This document shows, in pieces, positions 16,854 through 27,880 of a stretch of DNA of 34,798 nucleotides. A model generated the notes under the pieces. It was not told where the DNA came from, did no database searches, and saw nothing but the letters and a program-made list of their open reading frames with translations. Source of the DNA: Kluyvera ascorbata (GTDB lineage: Bacteria > Pseudomonadota > Gammaproteobacteria > Enterobacterales > Enterobacteriaceae). Location: positions 1,334,870-1,369,667 of the forward strand of contig CP070603.1 of assembly GCA_016939855.1 (NCBI GenBank). Reading direction: 5' to 3'. A program made the position numbers and the translations under genes. Every line of letters starts with the position of its first letter. The stretch's first letter is position 1.

Positions 16854-16940
16854 CGGAACTTTACGAAACTCGAACACTCTAAGTCACTGCTTGCTCATAA
16901 TGTAGTGCTGGAGTGGCATTCTGATTATGCATGGGAATAA
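16854..16940 (+). other. rseD-like rpoE leader frame, ending early
   Basis: The frame 16854-16940 (TAA stop 16938-16940) contains LEWHSDYAWE, which resembles the segment MEWRFDSAWK in the E. coli rpoE leader as I recall it. There, the leader peptide rseD runs on and stops at a TGA overlapping the rpoE ATG. Here the TAA falls 24 bases before the ATG. No ATG starts this frame; only GTG 16905 or CTG codons could. Translation is unproven. Confidence 0.35.
16855..16882 (+). promoter_or_regulatory. Sigma-E autoregulatory promoter of rpoE
   Basis: The -35 GGAACTT (16855-16861) and -10 TCTAA (16878-16882) are 16 bases apart. This matches the sigma-E consensus and the known autoregulated rpoE promoter of E. 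coli. Transcription should start near 16888, about 75 bases before the rpoE ATG, and feed rpoE-rseABC. Confidence 0.93.
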
Positions 16941-16963
16941 GGTTTGGGGAGACATTACCTCGG

Positions 16964-17539
16964 ATGAGCGAGCAGTTAACGGACCAGGTCCTGGTTGAAC
17001 GGGTCCAGAAAGGAGATCAGAAAGCTTTTAACCTTCTGGTAGTACGCTATCAGCATAAGGTCGCGAGCCTGGTTTCCCGCTATGTGCCATCTGGCGATGT
17101 GCCGGATGTGGTACAAGAGTCTTTTATTAAGGCCTATCGCGCGCTGGATTCTTTCCGGGGAGATAGTGCTTTCTATACGTGGCTGTACCGTATTGCGGTG
17201 AATACAGCTAAAAATTACCTGGTTGCTCAGGGTCGTCGTCCACCGTCTAGCGATGTTGACGCGAACGACGCCGAAAACTTTGAAAGCGGTGGCGCTTTGA
17301 AAGAAATTTCGAACCCTGAGAACTTAATGTTGTCAGAAGAACTGAGACAGATAGTTTTTCGCACCATTGATGCGCTTCCGGAAGATTTACGCATGGCAAT
17401 TACCTTGCGGGAGCTCGATGGCCTAAGCTATGAAGAGATAGCGGCTATCATGGATTGTCCGGTCGGTACGGTTCGTTCTCGTATCTTCCGTGCGCGAGAA
17501 GCTATTGATAATAAAGTTCAACCGCTTATCAGGCGTTGA
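16964..17539 (+). CDS. rpoE: RNA polymerase sigma-E factor
   Basis: RpoE is the ECF sigma factor for the envelope-stress response to misfolded outer-membrane porins and lipopolysaccharide. It drives genes for periplasmic folding, BAM assembly and small RNAs. The 191-residue protein has region 2 (AFNLLVVRYQHKVASLV, then DVVQESFIKAYRALDSFRG and FYTWLYRIAVNTAKN) and region 4 (LPEDLRMAITLRELDGLSYEEIA and the helix-turn-helix CPVGTVRSRIFRAREAID). The ATG at 16964 gives MSEQLTDQVLVERVQ as in E. coli; an upstream ATG (16931) in frame is rejected. The ribosome site is GGGGAGA. It is first in the rpoE-rseA-rseB-rseC operon, and rseA follows after 31 bases. Activity is held down by RseA. Confidence 0.99.
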   Translation: MSEQLTDQVLVERVQKGDQKAFNLLVVRYQHKVASLVSRYVPSGDVPDVVQESFIKAYRALDSFRGDSAFYTWLYRIAVNTAKNYLVAQGRRPPSSDVDANDAENFESGGALKEISNPENLMLSEELRQIVFRTIDALPEDLRMAITLRELDGLSYEEIAAIMDCPVGTVRSRIFRAREAIDNKVQPLIRR

Positions 17540-17570
17540 TGGAAGCGGGATACTGGAAAAGGTATTAGGC

Positions 17571-18221
17571 ATGCAGAAAGAAAAACTTTCCGCCTTAATG
17601 GATGGTGAAACGCTGGATAACGAGCTGCTGACAGAGTTGACGCGCTCGCCAGAGTTACAGGAAACCTGGGCAAGCTATCACCTGATCCGCGACTCGCTTC
17701 GCGGCGACACGGGTGACGTGCTTCACTTCGATATTTCCTCTCGCGTTATGGCCGCCATCGAAAATGAGCCCGTTCGTCTCCCGACAGCGCCGCTTATTCC
17801 TGAAGCCCAGCCAGCGCCGCATCAATGGCAGAAAATGCCGTTCTGGAGCAAGGTTCGTCCGTGGGCCAGTTCGCTTACCCAGATGGGAGTGGCAGCTTGT
17901 GTATCGCTTGCTGTTATTGTCGGCGTTCAGCACTATAATGGACAACCGGAATCCTCCCAACCTGAATCGCCGGTATTCAACACGCTGCCGATGATGGGTA
18001 AAGCCAGTCCAGTGAGTCTGGGGGTTCCTACAGACGCATCGGCAGGCAGCACCGGGCCGCAACAGGTTCAGGAACAGCGTCGTCGTATTAATGCTATGCT
18101 GCAGGACTATGAATTGCAGCGTCGCTTGCATTCAGAACAGCTTCAGTTTGAGCAGGCACAAACCCAGCAAGCAGCTGTTCAGGTGCCAGGATACCAAACT
18201 CTAGGAACGCAATCGCAGTAA
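17571..18221 (+). CDS. rseA: Anti-sigma-E factor RseA
   Basis: Single-pass inner-membrane protein whose cytoplasmic domain sequesters RpoE. Stress triggers cleavage by DegS in the periplasm, then RseP in the membrane, then ClpXP. The 216 residues comprise the cytoplasmic anti-sigma part (1-66, MQKEKLSALMDGETLD...HFDISSRVMAAIE), a transmembrane helix at about 102-119 (LTQMGVAACVSLAVIVGV) with the Ala-Cys pair cut by RseP, and a periplasmic domain. The DegS site Val148-Ser149 (SPVSLG) is preserved. The coiled-coil-like, Gln-rich C-terminal part (VQEQRRRINAMLQDYELQRRL) is the RseB-binding side. The ATG at 17571 is chosen by alignment with E. coli. The stop overlaps the rseB start (TAATG), so translation is probably coupled. 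Confidence 0.98.
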   Translation: MQKEKLSALMDGETLDNELLTELTRSPELQETWASYHLIRDSLRGDTGDVLHFDISSRVMAAIENEPVRLPTAPLIPEAQPAPHQWQKMPFWSKVRPWASSLTQMGVAACVSLAVIVGVQHYNGQPESSQPESPVFNTLPMMGKASPVSLGVPTDASAGSTGPQQVQEQRRRINAMLQDYELQRRLHSEQLQFEQAQTQQAAVQVPGYQTLGTQSQ

Positions 18222-19174
18222 TGAAGCAACTTTGGTGTGCCATGTCCCTTGTGGCTGGTAGCCTGTTCTTCACCGCCAACGCCTCGGCTGATGTATCGTC
18301 CGGGGCGTTGTTGCAGGAGATGAATCTGGCCAGTCAGTCACTCAACTACGAGCTGTCGTTCGTCAGCATTAATAAATCAGGCGTCGAATCACTGCGCTAT
18401 CGTCACGTGCGTCTTAATGGGCAGCCGCTGGCGGAATTGCTGCAGATGGACGGCCCGCGCCGCGAAGTGGTTCAACGTGGAAATGAGATTAGCTATTTTG
18501 AGCCAGGTCTCGATCCCTTCACGCTGAACGGCGACTATATTGTCGACTCGCTGCCATCGCTGGTTTATACCGATTTCAAACGTCTGGCGCCTTACTACGA
18601 TTTTATCTCCGTAGGCCGTACGCGTATTGCGGACCGCATGTGCGATGTCATCCGCGTTGTGGCGCGAGACGGCACACGCTATAGCTATATCGTGTGGATG
18701 GACTCCGAAAGCAAGCTGCCGATGCGCGTTGATCTGCTCGACCGTGATGGTGAAACCCTGGAACAGTTCCGGGTTGTCGCTATTTCTACGGGCGATCAGG
18801 TGAGCACCAGCATGCAGGGGCTGGCGAAAGCCAACCTGCCGCCGCAGCTCTCCTTACCAACGGGCACCAGCGCGACCTTCAACTGGACGACAAGCTGGCT
18901 GCCGCAGGGCTTTAAAGAGGTCTCCAGCAGCCGTCGTACGCTGCCGAGCGTCGACAGCCCGGTTGAGTCCCGTCTCTATTCCGACGGTCTGTTTAGCTTC
19001 TCTGTGAACATCAGCCGCGCAACGGCTAATAGCAGCGAACAGATGCTGCGTACCGGTCGCCGCACGGTCACGACGACCATCCGCAATCAGGCCGATATCA
19101 CGATTGTTGGCGAGCTTCCGCCTCCGACGGCGAAACGCGTTGCTGACGGTATTCAATTCAAGGGTGCGCAATGA
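18221..19174 (+). CDS. rseB: Sigma-E regulatory protein RseB
   Basis: Periplasmic sensor that binds RseA and shields it from DegS, and is released when it binds lipopolysaccharide or lipid-like ligands. The 317-residue precursor has a signal peptide (MKQLWCAMSLVAGSLFFTANASA, cut before DVSSG). It is followed by the large LolA/LppX-like domain (LLQEMNLASQSLNYELSFV to about residue 210) and a small C-terminal domain (NWTTSWLPQGFKEVSSSRR onward) that contacts RseA. The ATG shares one base with the rseA stop and the TGA overlaps the rseC ATG (ATGA). All three genes are therefore tightly coupled on one transcript. Confidence 0.97.
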   Translation: MKQLWCAMSLVAGSLFFTANASADVSSGALLQEMNLASQSLNYELSFVSINKSGVESLRYRHVRLNGQPLAELLQMDGPRREVVQRGNEISYFEPGLDPFTLNGDYIVDSLPSLVYTDFKRLAPYYDFISVGRTRIADRMCDVIRVVARDGTRYSYIVWMDSESKLPMRVDLLDRDGETLEQFRVVAISTGDQVSTSMQGLAKANLPPQLSLPTGTSATFNWTTSWLPQGFKEVSSSRRTLPSVDSPVESRLYSDGLFSFSVNISRATANSSEQMLRTGRRTVTTTIRNQADITIVGELPPPTAKRVADGIQFKGAQ

Positions 19175-19647
19175 TTAAAGAGTGGGCTACCGTTATTGCG
19201 TGGAATAACGGTATTGCGCAGGTGAGCTGCGATGTAAAAGCCTCCTGCAATAGCTGCGCATCACGTGCAGGCTGCGGCAGCCGGGTGCTGAATAAGCTGG
19301 GGCCACAGACCACCCACACCATCTCTGTTCCTAGCGCTGAACCGCTGGTTACGGGGCAAAAAGTGGAGTTGGGCATTACCGAAGGTAGCCTCCTCGGCTC
19401 TGCGATGCTGGTTTATATGTCTCCGCTGCTGGGGCTGTTCGTGGTCGCGGCACTGTTTCAGGTCCTGTTCGGCACTGATATTGCGGCGCTCAGCGGCGCG
19501 GTGCTTGGTGGCGTTGGCGGGTTCCTGATTGCCAAAGGCCTCTCGCCGCGGCTTGCCGCGAGGGAAACCTGGCAGCCTATCATCATCAGCGTGGGGCTTC
19601 CGCCTGACCTGATTCGCACCACGTCTTCTACCGAAATGAGCCAGTGA
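19171..19647 (+). CDS. rseC: SoxR-reducing system / sigma-E operon protein RseC
   Basis: Inner-membrane protein of 158 residues. In E. coli RseC contributes to reduction of SoxR together with the Rsx proteins, and its link to sigma-E is modest. The N-terminal cytoplasmic part has four conserved cysteines (C20, C26, C29, C35 in VSCDVKASCNSCASRAGCG), likely a metal or redox centre. Two transmembrane helices follow (LGSAMLVYMSPLLGLFVVAALF and ALSGAVLGGVGGFLIAKGL). The C-terminal part ends in the polar PPDLIRTTSSTEMSQ. It is the last gene of the rpoE operon; a 298-base gap with an ERIC element separates it from lepA. Confidence 0.95.
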   Translation: MIKEWATVIAWNNGIAQVSCDVKASCNSCASRAGCGSRVLNKLGPQTTHTISVPSAEPLVTGQKVELGITEGSLLGSAMLVYMSPLLGLFVVAALFQVLFGTDIAALSGAVLGGVGGFLIAKGLSPRLAARETWQPIIISVGLPPDLIRTTSSTEMSQ

Positions 19648-19735
19648 TTACGCTGGCTTTATTATTTTTGGAACACTCCTCGCAGGAAGCGCTATGCTTG
19701 CGGGAAGAGCATTTCCTGGTTACGCGGTTGTAGTG

Positions 19736-19741
19736 TAGAAT
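19736..19741 (+). promoter_or_regulatory. Candidate -10 of a lepA promoter
   Basis: TAGAAT lies between rseC and the ERIC element in a GC-moderate stretch (GGTTGTAGTG-TAGAAT). The -35 is poor (TTCCTG with a 17-base gap). If used, the ERIC would lie in the 5' leader of lepA-lepB. Confidence 0.35.
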
Positions 19742-19759
19742 GCGGCGTTTTCGAACGAC

Positions 19760-19886
19760 TATACACAAAATCATTCGAGTTGCGTCAAGGCGGCAAGCGA
19801 ATGAATCCCCAGAAACGTACATAAGTACGTGACTGGGGTGAAAGAGTGCAGCCAACGTAGAGGCAACTTGAAGGATGACGTGTATA
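19760..19886. repeat. ERIC element (127 bp, complete)
   Basis: The element spans exactly 127 bases, the standard ERIC length. The ends are inverted (TATACAC at 19760-19766 and GTGTATA at 19880-19886), followed inward by GAGTTGC/GCAACTT. The conserved core is present: GAATCCCCAG, ACGTACATAAGTACGT and GACTGGGGTGA, which match the binding sites of the classical ERIC-PCR primers with a few differences. The RNA from either strand would fold into a long imperfect hairpin. It lies 60 bases upstream of lepA and after rseC, most likely inside the lepA leader. Confidence 0.95.
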
Positions 19887-19945
19887 CAACGTCAGGCTCC
19901 GTACCGCGGCCTCAAAGTATTCGTAAGGCATAAATATTTTAATAT

Positions 19946-21745
<1,800 letters not shown>

Positions 21746-21761
21746 TCTCTAAGGAGTTGGC

Positions 21762-22736
21762 ATGGCGAACATGTTTGCCCTGATTCTGGTGATTGCCACA
21801 CTGGTAACGGGCCTTTTGTGGTGCGTTGATAAGTTTATCTTCGCGCCCAAGCGGCGGGAACGTCAGGCGGCAGCGCAGGTTGCCACCGGCGAAGCGCTGG
21901 ATAAAAAAACGCTGAAGAAAGTTGGCCCGAAACCGGGCTGGCTGGAAACCGGCGCGTCGGTCTTCCCGGTGCTGGCCATCGTGCTGATCGTGCGTTCATT
22001 TATCTATGAACCGTTCCAGATCCCATCTGGTTCGATGATGCCAACGCTGTTGATTGGTGACTTTATCCTGGTGGAGAAATTTGCCTACGGGATTAAAGAT
22101 CCTATTTACCAGAAGACGCTGATTGAAACTGGTCATCCGAAACGTGGCGACATTGTGGTGTTCAAATACCCGGAAGATCCGCGCCTTGATTACATTAAGC
22201 GTGCTGTGGGTCTGCCTGGGGACAAAGTGACCTACGATCCCATCGCCAAGCAGGTGACCATTCAACCAGGATGCAGCTCCGGTCAGGCTTGCGGTAGCGC
22301 ACTGCCGGTGACCTACTCTAACGTTGAACCGAGCGATTTCGTCCAGACCTTCTCCCGCAGCAACGGCGGTGAAGCGACCAGCGGCTTCTTTGAGATGCCG
22401 CAGGGCGAAAGCAAAGCGGATGGCGTACGCCTGACGCAGCGCCAGGAAACGCTGGGTGATGTGAATCACCGTATCCTGACCGTGCCAATCGCGCAGGATC
22501 AGGTCGGCATGTATTACCACCAGTCCGGTTTGCCGTTGGCAACCTGGATTGTACCGCCAGGCCACTACTTCATGATGGGTGACAACCGCGACAACAGCGC
22601 GGACAGCCGTTACTGGGGCTTTGTGCCGGAAGCGAACCTGGTAGGTAAAGCGACCGCAATCTGGATGAGCTTTGAAAAACAAGAGGGTCAATGGCCAACC
22701 GGCGTGCGTTTAAGCCGCATCGGTGGGATCCATTAA
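21762..22736 (+). CDS. lepB: Signal peptidase I (leader peptidase LepB)
   Basis: LepB removes signal peptides from exported proteins at the periplasmic face of the inner membrane with a Ser-Lys dyad. The 324-residue protein, the same length as in E. coli, has two N-terminal transmembrane helices (FALILVIATLVTGLLWCV and SVFPVLAIVLIVRSFIY). A cytoplasmic loop rich in Lys/Arg lies between them. Catalytic Ser91 is in PSGSMMPTLLIGD and Lys146 in YIKRAVGLPGD. The S26 family motif GDNRDNSADSRYWG appears near the end. The start is ATG 21762 with a strong AAGGAG. It follows lepA in one operon; a hairpin lies 14 bases after the stop, before the rnc leader. Confidence 0.98.
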   Translation: MANMFALILVIATLVTGLLWCVDKFIFAPKRRERQAAAQVATGEALDKKTLKKVGPKPGWLETGASVFPVLAIVLIVRSFIYEPFQIPSGSMMPTLLIGDFILVEKFAYGIKDPIYQKTLIETGHPKRGDIVVFKYPEDPRLDYIKRAVGLPGDKVTYDPIAKQVTIQPGCSSGQACGSALPVTYSNVEPSDFVQTFSRSNGGEATSGFFEMPQGESKADGVRLTQRQETLGDVNHRILTVPIAQDQVGMYYHQSGLPLATWIVPPGHYFMMGDNRDNSADSRYWGFVPEANLVGKATAIWMSFEKQEGQWPTGVRLSRIGGIH

Positions 22737-22749
22737 TTCTTAGCCTGAC

Positions 22750-22787
22750 TTCACGCGGTGGCTGAATAGTCGCCGCGTGAATTATTT
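22750..22787 (+). terminator. Weak terminator or attenuator after lepB
   Basis: TTCACGCGG (22750-22758) and CCGCGTGAA (22773-22781) form a 9-bp perfect stem with a 14-base loop, followed by the mixed tract TTATTT. The poor U-tract suggests partial termination, leaving some read-through into rnc. Confidence 0.5.
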
Positions 22788-22810
22788 CGTGTTTTAATCC
22801 ATTCAAACTA

Positions 22811-24539
<1,729 letters not shown>

Positions 24540-24551
24540 GAGTAATCCCCG

Positions 24552-25265
24552 ATGGAAGGCTGGCAGCGCGCTTTCGTCCTGCATAGTCGTCCCTGGAGCG
24601 AAACCAGTTTAATACTGGACGTCTTCACGGAAGAGTCGGGTCGCGTGCGCCTTGTGGCTAAAGGCGCACGTTCCAAACGTTCCAACCTCAAAGGTGCGCT
24701 TCAGCCCTTTACTCCCTTATTAGTTCGCTTTGGTGGGCGTGGCGAAGTCAAAACGCTGCGTAGCGCGGAAGCGGTCTCACTCGCACTTCCCTTAAGCGGC
24801 ATCACGCTTTATAGCGGTCTGTACGTCAACGAGTTGCTCTCCCGCGTGCTGGAGCACGAAACCCGCTTCTCTGAACTCTTCTTCGATTATCTGTACTGCA
24901 TCCAGGCGCTGGCCGGTGCAACGGGCTCGCCAGAACCCGCGCTGCGCCGCTTTGAGCTCGCGCTGCTGGGGCATCTGGGCTACGGCGTCGATTTTCTGCA
25001 CTGCGCCGGTAGCGGCGATGAGGTTGATGACACCATGACCTACCGCTACCGTGAAGAGAAAGGGTTTATCGCGAGCGTGGTTATCGATAACAACACCTTT
25101 ACCGGGCGCCATTTGAAAGCGCTGGAGAGCCGTGAATTTCCTGACGTGGACTCGCTGCGCGCCGCGAAACGCTTTACCCGTATGGCACTGAAGCCGTATC
25201 TTGGTGGTAAACCGCTTAAGAGCCGCGAGCTCTTTCGCCAGTTTGTCCCCAAGCGGAAACCCTGA
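24552..25265 (+). CDS. recO: DNA repair protein RecO
   Basis: RecO works with RecR (and RecF) to load RecA on SSB-coated single-stranded DNA in gap repair, and can anneal strands. The 237-residue protein has the N-terminal OB fold ([39 protein letters not shown]). It is followed by the helical domain ([38 protein letters not shown]) and the C-terminal [21 protein letters not shown]. It is about five residues shorter at the C-terminus than I recall for E. coli. The ribosome site is weak; translation probably follows era. Confidence 0.96.
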   Translation: MEGWQRAFVLHSRPWSETSLILDVFTEESGRVRLVAKGARSKRSNLKGALQPFTPLLVRFGGRGEVKTLRSAEAVSLALPLSGITLYSGLYVNELLSRVLEHETRFSELFFDYLYCIQALAGATGSPEPALRRFELALLGHLGYGVDFLHCAGSGDEVDDTMTYRYREEKGFIASVVIDNNTFTGRHLKALESREFPDVDSLRAAKRFTRMALKPYLGGKPLKSRELFRQFVPKRKP

Positions 25266-25280
25266 TTGCACTCATCCCGT

Positions 25281-25322
25281 TTTTCCCTTGCTCTTTGGGC
25301 AGAGGGCCGGGGCGAGGGGAAA
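25281..25322. repeat. Imperfect palindrome of the GGGCCGGGGCGAGGG type
   Basis: TTTTTCCCTTGCTCT and AGAGGGCCGGGGCGAGGGG/AAA form a lopsided hairpin between recO and pdxJ. The core resembles the GGCCGGGG-type intergenic palindromes I know from enterobacteria, but only one copy is visible here, so repeat status is a guess. It may end or stabilise the recO transcript. Confidence 0.35.
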
Positions 25323-25354
25323 TGAACGTTAAAAATAAAGACACGAGGATTGTC

Positions 25355-26086
25355 ATGGCTGAATTACTGTTAGGCGTCAATATTGACCACATTGCCACCC
25401 TGCGTAACGCGCGCGGCACCGCCTATCCCGATCCGGTTCAGGCGGCATTTATCGCCGAGCAGGCCGGTGCGGATGGCATCACCGTGCATTTACGTGAAGA
25501 TCGTCGCCACATCACTGACCGCGACGTGCGCATTCTGCGTCAGACGCTGGACACCCGCATGAACCTGGAGATGGCGGTCACCGAAGAGATGCTGACCATC
25601 GCCTGTGAAACCAAACCGCATTTCTGCTGCCTGGTGCCGGAAAAGCGTCAGGAAGTCACCACTGAAGGCGGTCTGGACGTGGCCGGTCAGCTCGATAAAA
25701 TGCGCGATGCCTGCAAACGCCTGGCCGACGCTGGTATTCTGGTGTCGCTGTTTATTGATGCCGATAACGCACAGATTAAAGCCGCGGCCGACGTTGGCGC
25801 GCCGTATATCGAAATCCATACCGGCTGCTATGCGGATGCCACCACCGATGCTGAACAGGCGAAAGAGCTTGAGCGTATCGCGAAAGCCGCGACCTATGCC
25901 GCCAGCCTGGGGCTGAAGGTGAATGCCGGCCACGGCCTCACCTACCACAACGTTAAAGCGGTTGCCGCGCTGCCGGAAATGCATGAGCTGAATATCGGCC
26001 ATGCCATTATTGGTCGTGCAGTAATGACCGGCCTGAAAGAGGCGGTTGCCGAGATGAAACGCTTGATGCTGGAAGCGCGCGCGTAA
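25355..26086 (+). CDS. pdxJ: Pyridoxine 5'-phosphate synthase
   Basis: PdxJ closes the pyridine ring of vitamin B6 from 1-deoxyxylulose 5-phosphate and 3-amino-2-oxopropyl phosphate, giving pyridoxine 5'-phosphate. The 243-residue TIM-barrel protein begins [22 protein letters not shown] and carries [24 protein letters not shown], the Glu/His segment [14 protein letters not shown], and [13 protein letters not shown]. The ATG at 25355 follows GAGGA and is the E. coli start; an open extension to 25295 is rejected. The stop shares one base with the acpS ATG (TAATG). Confidence 0.98.
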   Translation: MAELLLGVNIDHIATLRNARGTAYPDPVQAAFIAEQAGADGITVHLREDRRHITDRDVRILRQTLDTRMNLEMAVTEEMLTIACETKPHFCCLVPEKRQEVTTEGGLDVAGQLDKMRDACKRLADAGILVSLFIDADNAQIKAAADVGAPYIEIHTGCYADATTDAEQAKELERIAKAATYAASLGLKVNAGHGLTYHNVKAVAALPEMHELNIGHAIIGRAVMTGLKEAVAEMKRLMLEARA

Positions 26087-26466
26087 TGGCGATTCTGGGG
26101 CTCGGAACCGATATCGTCGAAATCGCCCGTATTGAAGGGGTGATTGCCCGCAGCGGCGATCGCCTTGCTCGTCGCGTGCTCAGCGATAACGAATGGGCCA
26201 TCTGGGAGACGCACCAGCAGCCGGTGCGTTTTCTGGCGAAGCGCTTTGCGGTCAAAGAAGCGGCCTCTAAAGCGCTGGGCACCGGTATTCGTAACGGCCT
26301 GGCGTTTAACCAGTTTGAAGTTTACAACGATGAAATGGGTAAACCGAAGCTGCGGTTATGGGGGGAGGCCAAGCTGCTGGCAGAGCGAATGGGCGTGGCG
26401 CATATGCATGTGACGCTTGCCGATGAGCGCCACTACGCCTGTGCCACGGTGATTATCGAAAGCTAG
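26086..26466 (+). CDS. acpS: Holo-[acyl-carrier-protein] synthase
   Basis: AcpS transfers 4'-phosphopantetheine from CoA to apo-acyl carrier protein, making it able to carry fatty acyl groups. The 126-residue protein has the Mg-binding Asp9 (GLGTDIVEI) and Glu58 ([15 protein letters not shown]), and the C-terminal [19 protein letters not shown] typical of the family. It starts inside the pdxJ stop codon, so translation is coupled. Its 3' end overlaps the convergent yfhL gene by four bases. Confidence 0.98.
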   Translation: MAILGLGTDIVEIARIEGVIARSGDRLARRVLSDNEWAIWETHQQPVRFLAKRFAVKEAASKALGTGIRNGLAFNQFEVYNDEMGKPKLRLWGEAKLLAERMGVAHMHVTLADERHYACATVIIES

Positions 26467-26723
26467 ATCTTGTCCGCGTGATGCATCTGCACGAATTTAT
26501 CCCACAGCTGCTCTTCGCTCTCTGAATGTGCCGGATCCTTAAGAATGGTATTCGGGATCGGGCACACCTTCTGACAGGTTGGCGTATCGTAATGGCCAAT
26601 GCACTCGGTGCAGCGATCGCTGTTGATCTCATAGATGCTATCACCCATCGAAATCGCCTCGTTCGGGCATTCCGGCTCGCACATATCGCAGTTGATACAT
26701 TTTTTGGTGATTAACAGCGCCAT
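26463..26723 (-). CDS. yfhL: YfhL family 4Fe-4S ferredoxin
   Basis: Small electron carrier, partner not fixed by the sequence. The 86-residue protein has two [4Fe-4S] motifs. The first is C9-x2-C12-x2-C15-x3-C19-P, and the second is C38-x2-C41-x8-C50-x3-C54-P, whose eight-residue insert marks the Alvin-type ferredoxins (Allochromatium vinosum 2[4Fe-4S]). The C-terminal tail [16 protein letters not shown] is conserved in this family. It is probably single-gene, with a TATAAT upstream at 26760-26765. It faces acpS with overlapping stops. Confidence 0.95.
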   Translation of the reverse strand: MALLITKKCINCDMCEPECPNEAISMGDSIYEINSDRCTECIGHYDTPTCQKVCPIPNTILKDPAHSESEEQLWDKFVQMHHADKI

Positions 26724-26759
26724 CAGGATATTCTCAGAAACGAAATAAACAGGGCGCGC

Positions 26760-26765
26760 ATTATA
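26760..26765 (-). promoter_or_regulatory. Candidate -10 of yfhL
   Basis: The minus strand reads TATAAT at this site, followed by GCGCGCC, about 37 bases before the yfhL ATG. The -35 region is poor at spacings of 16-18, so the promoter may need an activator or another sigma factor. Confidence 0.5.
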
Positions 26766-26816
26766 CGCTCATTTTCCACTCAGGCCATACCTTTTCTGTG
26801 GTAATAGCACCGGCGA

Positions 26817-27665
26817 TCAAACCAGCTTTTTCACCAGCGCCTCGCTGTGGCGAATACGCTCCGGCGCGTTTTCCAGGTCCTGCTGTACCAGCCCCATAAA
26901 TAGCAGGTCGGTCAACATCATCTGCGCGCTAGTCGAAGAGATAGCCGCGCTGCGGGTGGCCTGCTCTTCGGCAATGGTATACAGACAGTGCGTCGCACGC
27001 TGCTGAAGGGCGTTGGGTGAAAAGCCGGTAATAGCCACCACCTTGCCACCGACACGCAGCATCTCATCGGCGGCGAGATTAATTTCACGACGCGCGCCGG
27101 AGTAAGAGATAGCCAGCAGCAAATCATCCTGAGTCATCGCCTGAACGGTCGCCAACAGGGCGTGCATATCCTGCTCGGAAACGACGTTCAGACCGATTTT
27201 CATCAGCTTCCAGCTAAAGTTACGCGCTACCAGGCCAGAGGCACCAATCCCCGTTAGCACAATGCGGCGCGCGTTGCGCAGCAGGTTGACCGTCTCCATC
27301 AGCTTGTCTTCGGTGTTGACGTCAAGCGAAGCGTGCATCGCCGCCACGTTGTCTTTAATTAGCTTCTCACCGACAAGACGCAGCGGGTCATCGCCGCAGA
27401 TCTGGTTATGAACCGGTACGGAATGCGGATTCGCGTTGCTGGCGAGCGCTTCGCTCAGTGCGAGTTTCAGCGCGGGAAAGCCTTTAAAGCCTAGCTTCTG
27501 GGCGAACTTCACCACACTAGACTGGCTAACGCCAGACTGGCTGGCGAGCTGCTGCGAGCTTAAATGCCGCGCTAAATCAGGCTGCGCCAGAATAAAATCG
27601 GCGAGCTTTCTGTCGCTTTGCGCCAGCTGGGGATAACGCTGACGGATACTGAGTAAACAATTCAT
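26817..27665 (-). CDS. yfhH: RpiR family transcriptional regulator YfhH
   Basis: Regulator of 282 residues with the RpiR layout. The N-terminal helix-turn-helix (residues about 20-65: ILAQPDLARHLSSQQLASQSGVSQSSVVKFAQKLGFKG) is followed by a C-terminal SIS sugar-phosphate-binding domain (IVLTGIGASGLVARNF and LLLAISYSGARREI). The effector and targets are unknown. The family usually controls sugar or amino-sugar metabolism and senses phosphosugars. It diverges from pgpC across 215 bases that include a 20-base dyad (27733-27752), a plausible autoregulatory site. The ATG at 27665 fits the E. coli start MNCL. Confidence 0.92.
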   Translation of the reverse strand: MNCLLSIRQRYPQLAQSDRKLADFILAQPDLARHLSSQQLASQSGVSQSSVVKFAQKLGFKGFPALKLALSEALASNANPHSVPVHNQICGDDPLRLVGEKLIKDNVAAMHASLDVNTEDKLMETVNLLRNARRIVLTGIGASGLVARNFSWKLMKIGLNVVSEQDMHALLATVQAMTQDDLLLAISYSGARREINLAADEMLRVGGKVVAITGFSPNALQQRATHCLYTIAEEQATRSAAISSTSAQMMLTDLLFMGLVQQDLENAPERIRHSEALVKKLV

Positions 27666-27732
27666 AATAACCTCACGGGCACAATGAGCACGACGTGCCA
27701 GGCCACCATTCTGCTCGTTTGCAAGAATTTTG

Positions 27733-27752
27733 TATTCTATTATAACGGAATA
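27733..27752. promoter_or_regulatory. Candidate YfhH operator dyad
   Basis: TATTC-TA-TTATAA-CG-GAATA has matching outer 5-base arms and a self-complementary TTATAA core. It lies about 68 bases upstream of yfhH, in its promoter zone. Recognition by YfhH is inference only. Confidence 0.4.
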
Positions 27753-27880
27753 TATCGAATTAAATGTGCTATGTGTTTGTAAAAACGTCGCTATTTCTAT
27801 CAGGCGTGCCCGGTGACGAAAGTCAAAGGGTTCTCTGGTAGTCTGTAATCTGGAACGCCAGGAACTGACAGGAGTTGCAT

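Larger units (their letters stand above)
16571..16963. other. nadB/rpoE divergent intergenic region (about 390 bases)
   Basis: The left part carries the nadB promoter. From about 16740 rightward it is the rpoE control region: a TATAAT at 16803-16808 that could be a sigma-70 -10 for a distal promoter (no good -35), the sigma-E promoter at 16855-16882, and a short leader frame that resembles E. coli rseD. No other gene is supported; a 72-codon leftward frame at 16556-16774 lacks a ribosome site and family match. Confidence 0.6.
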
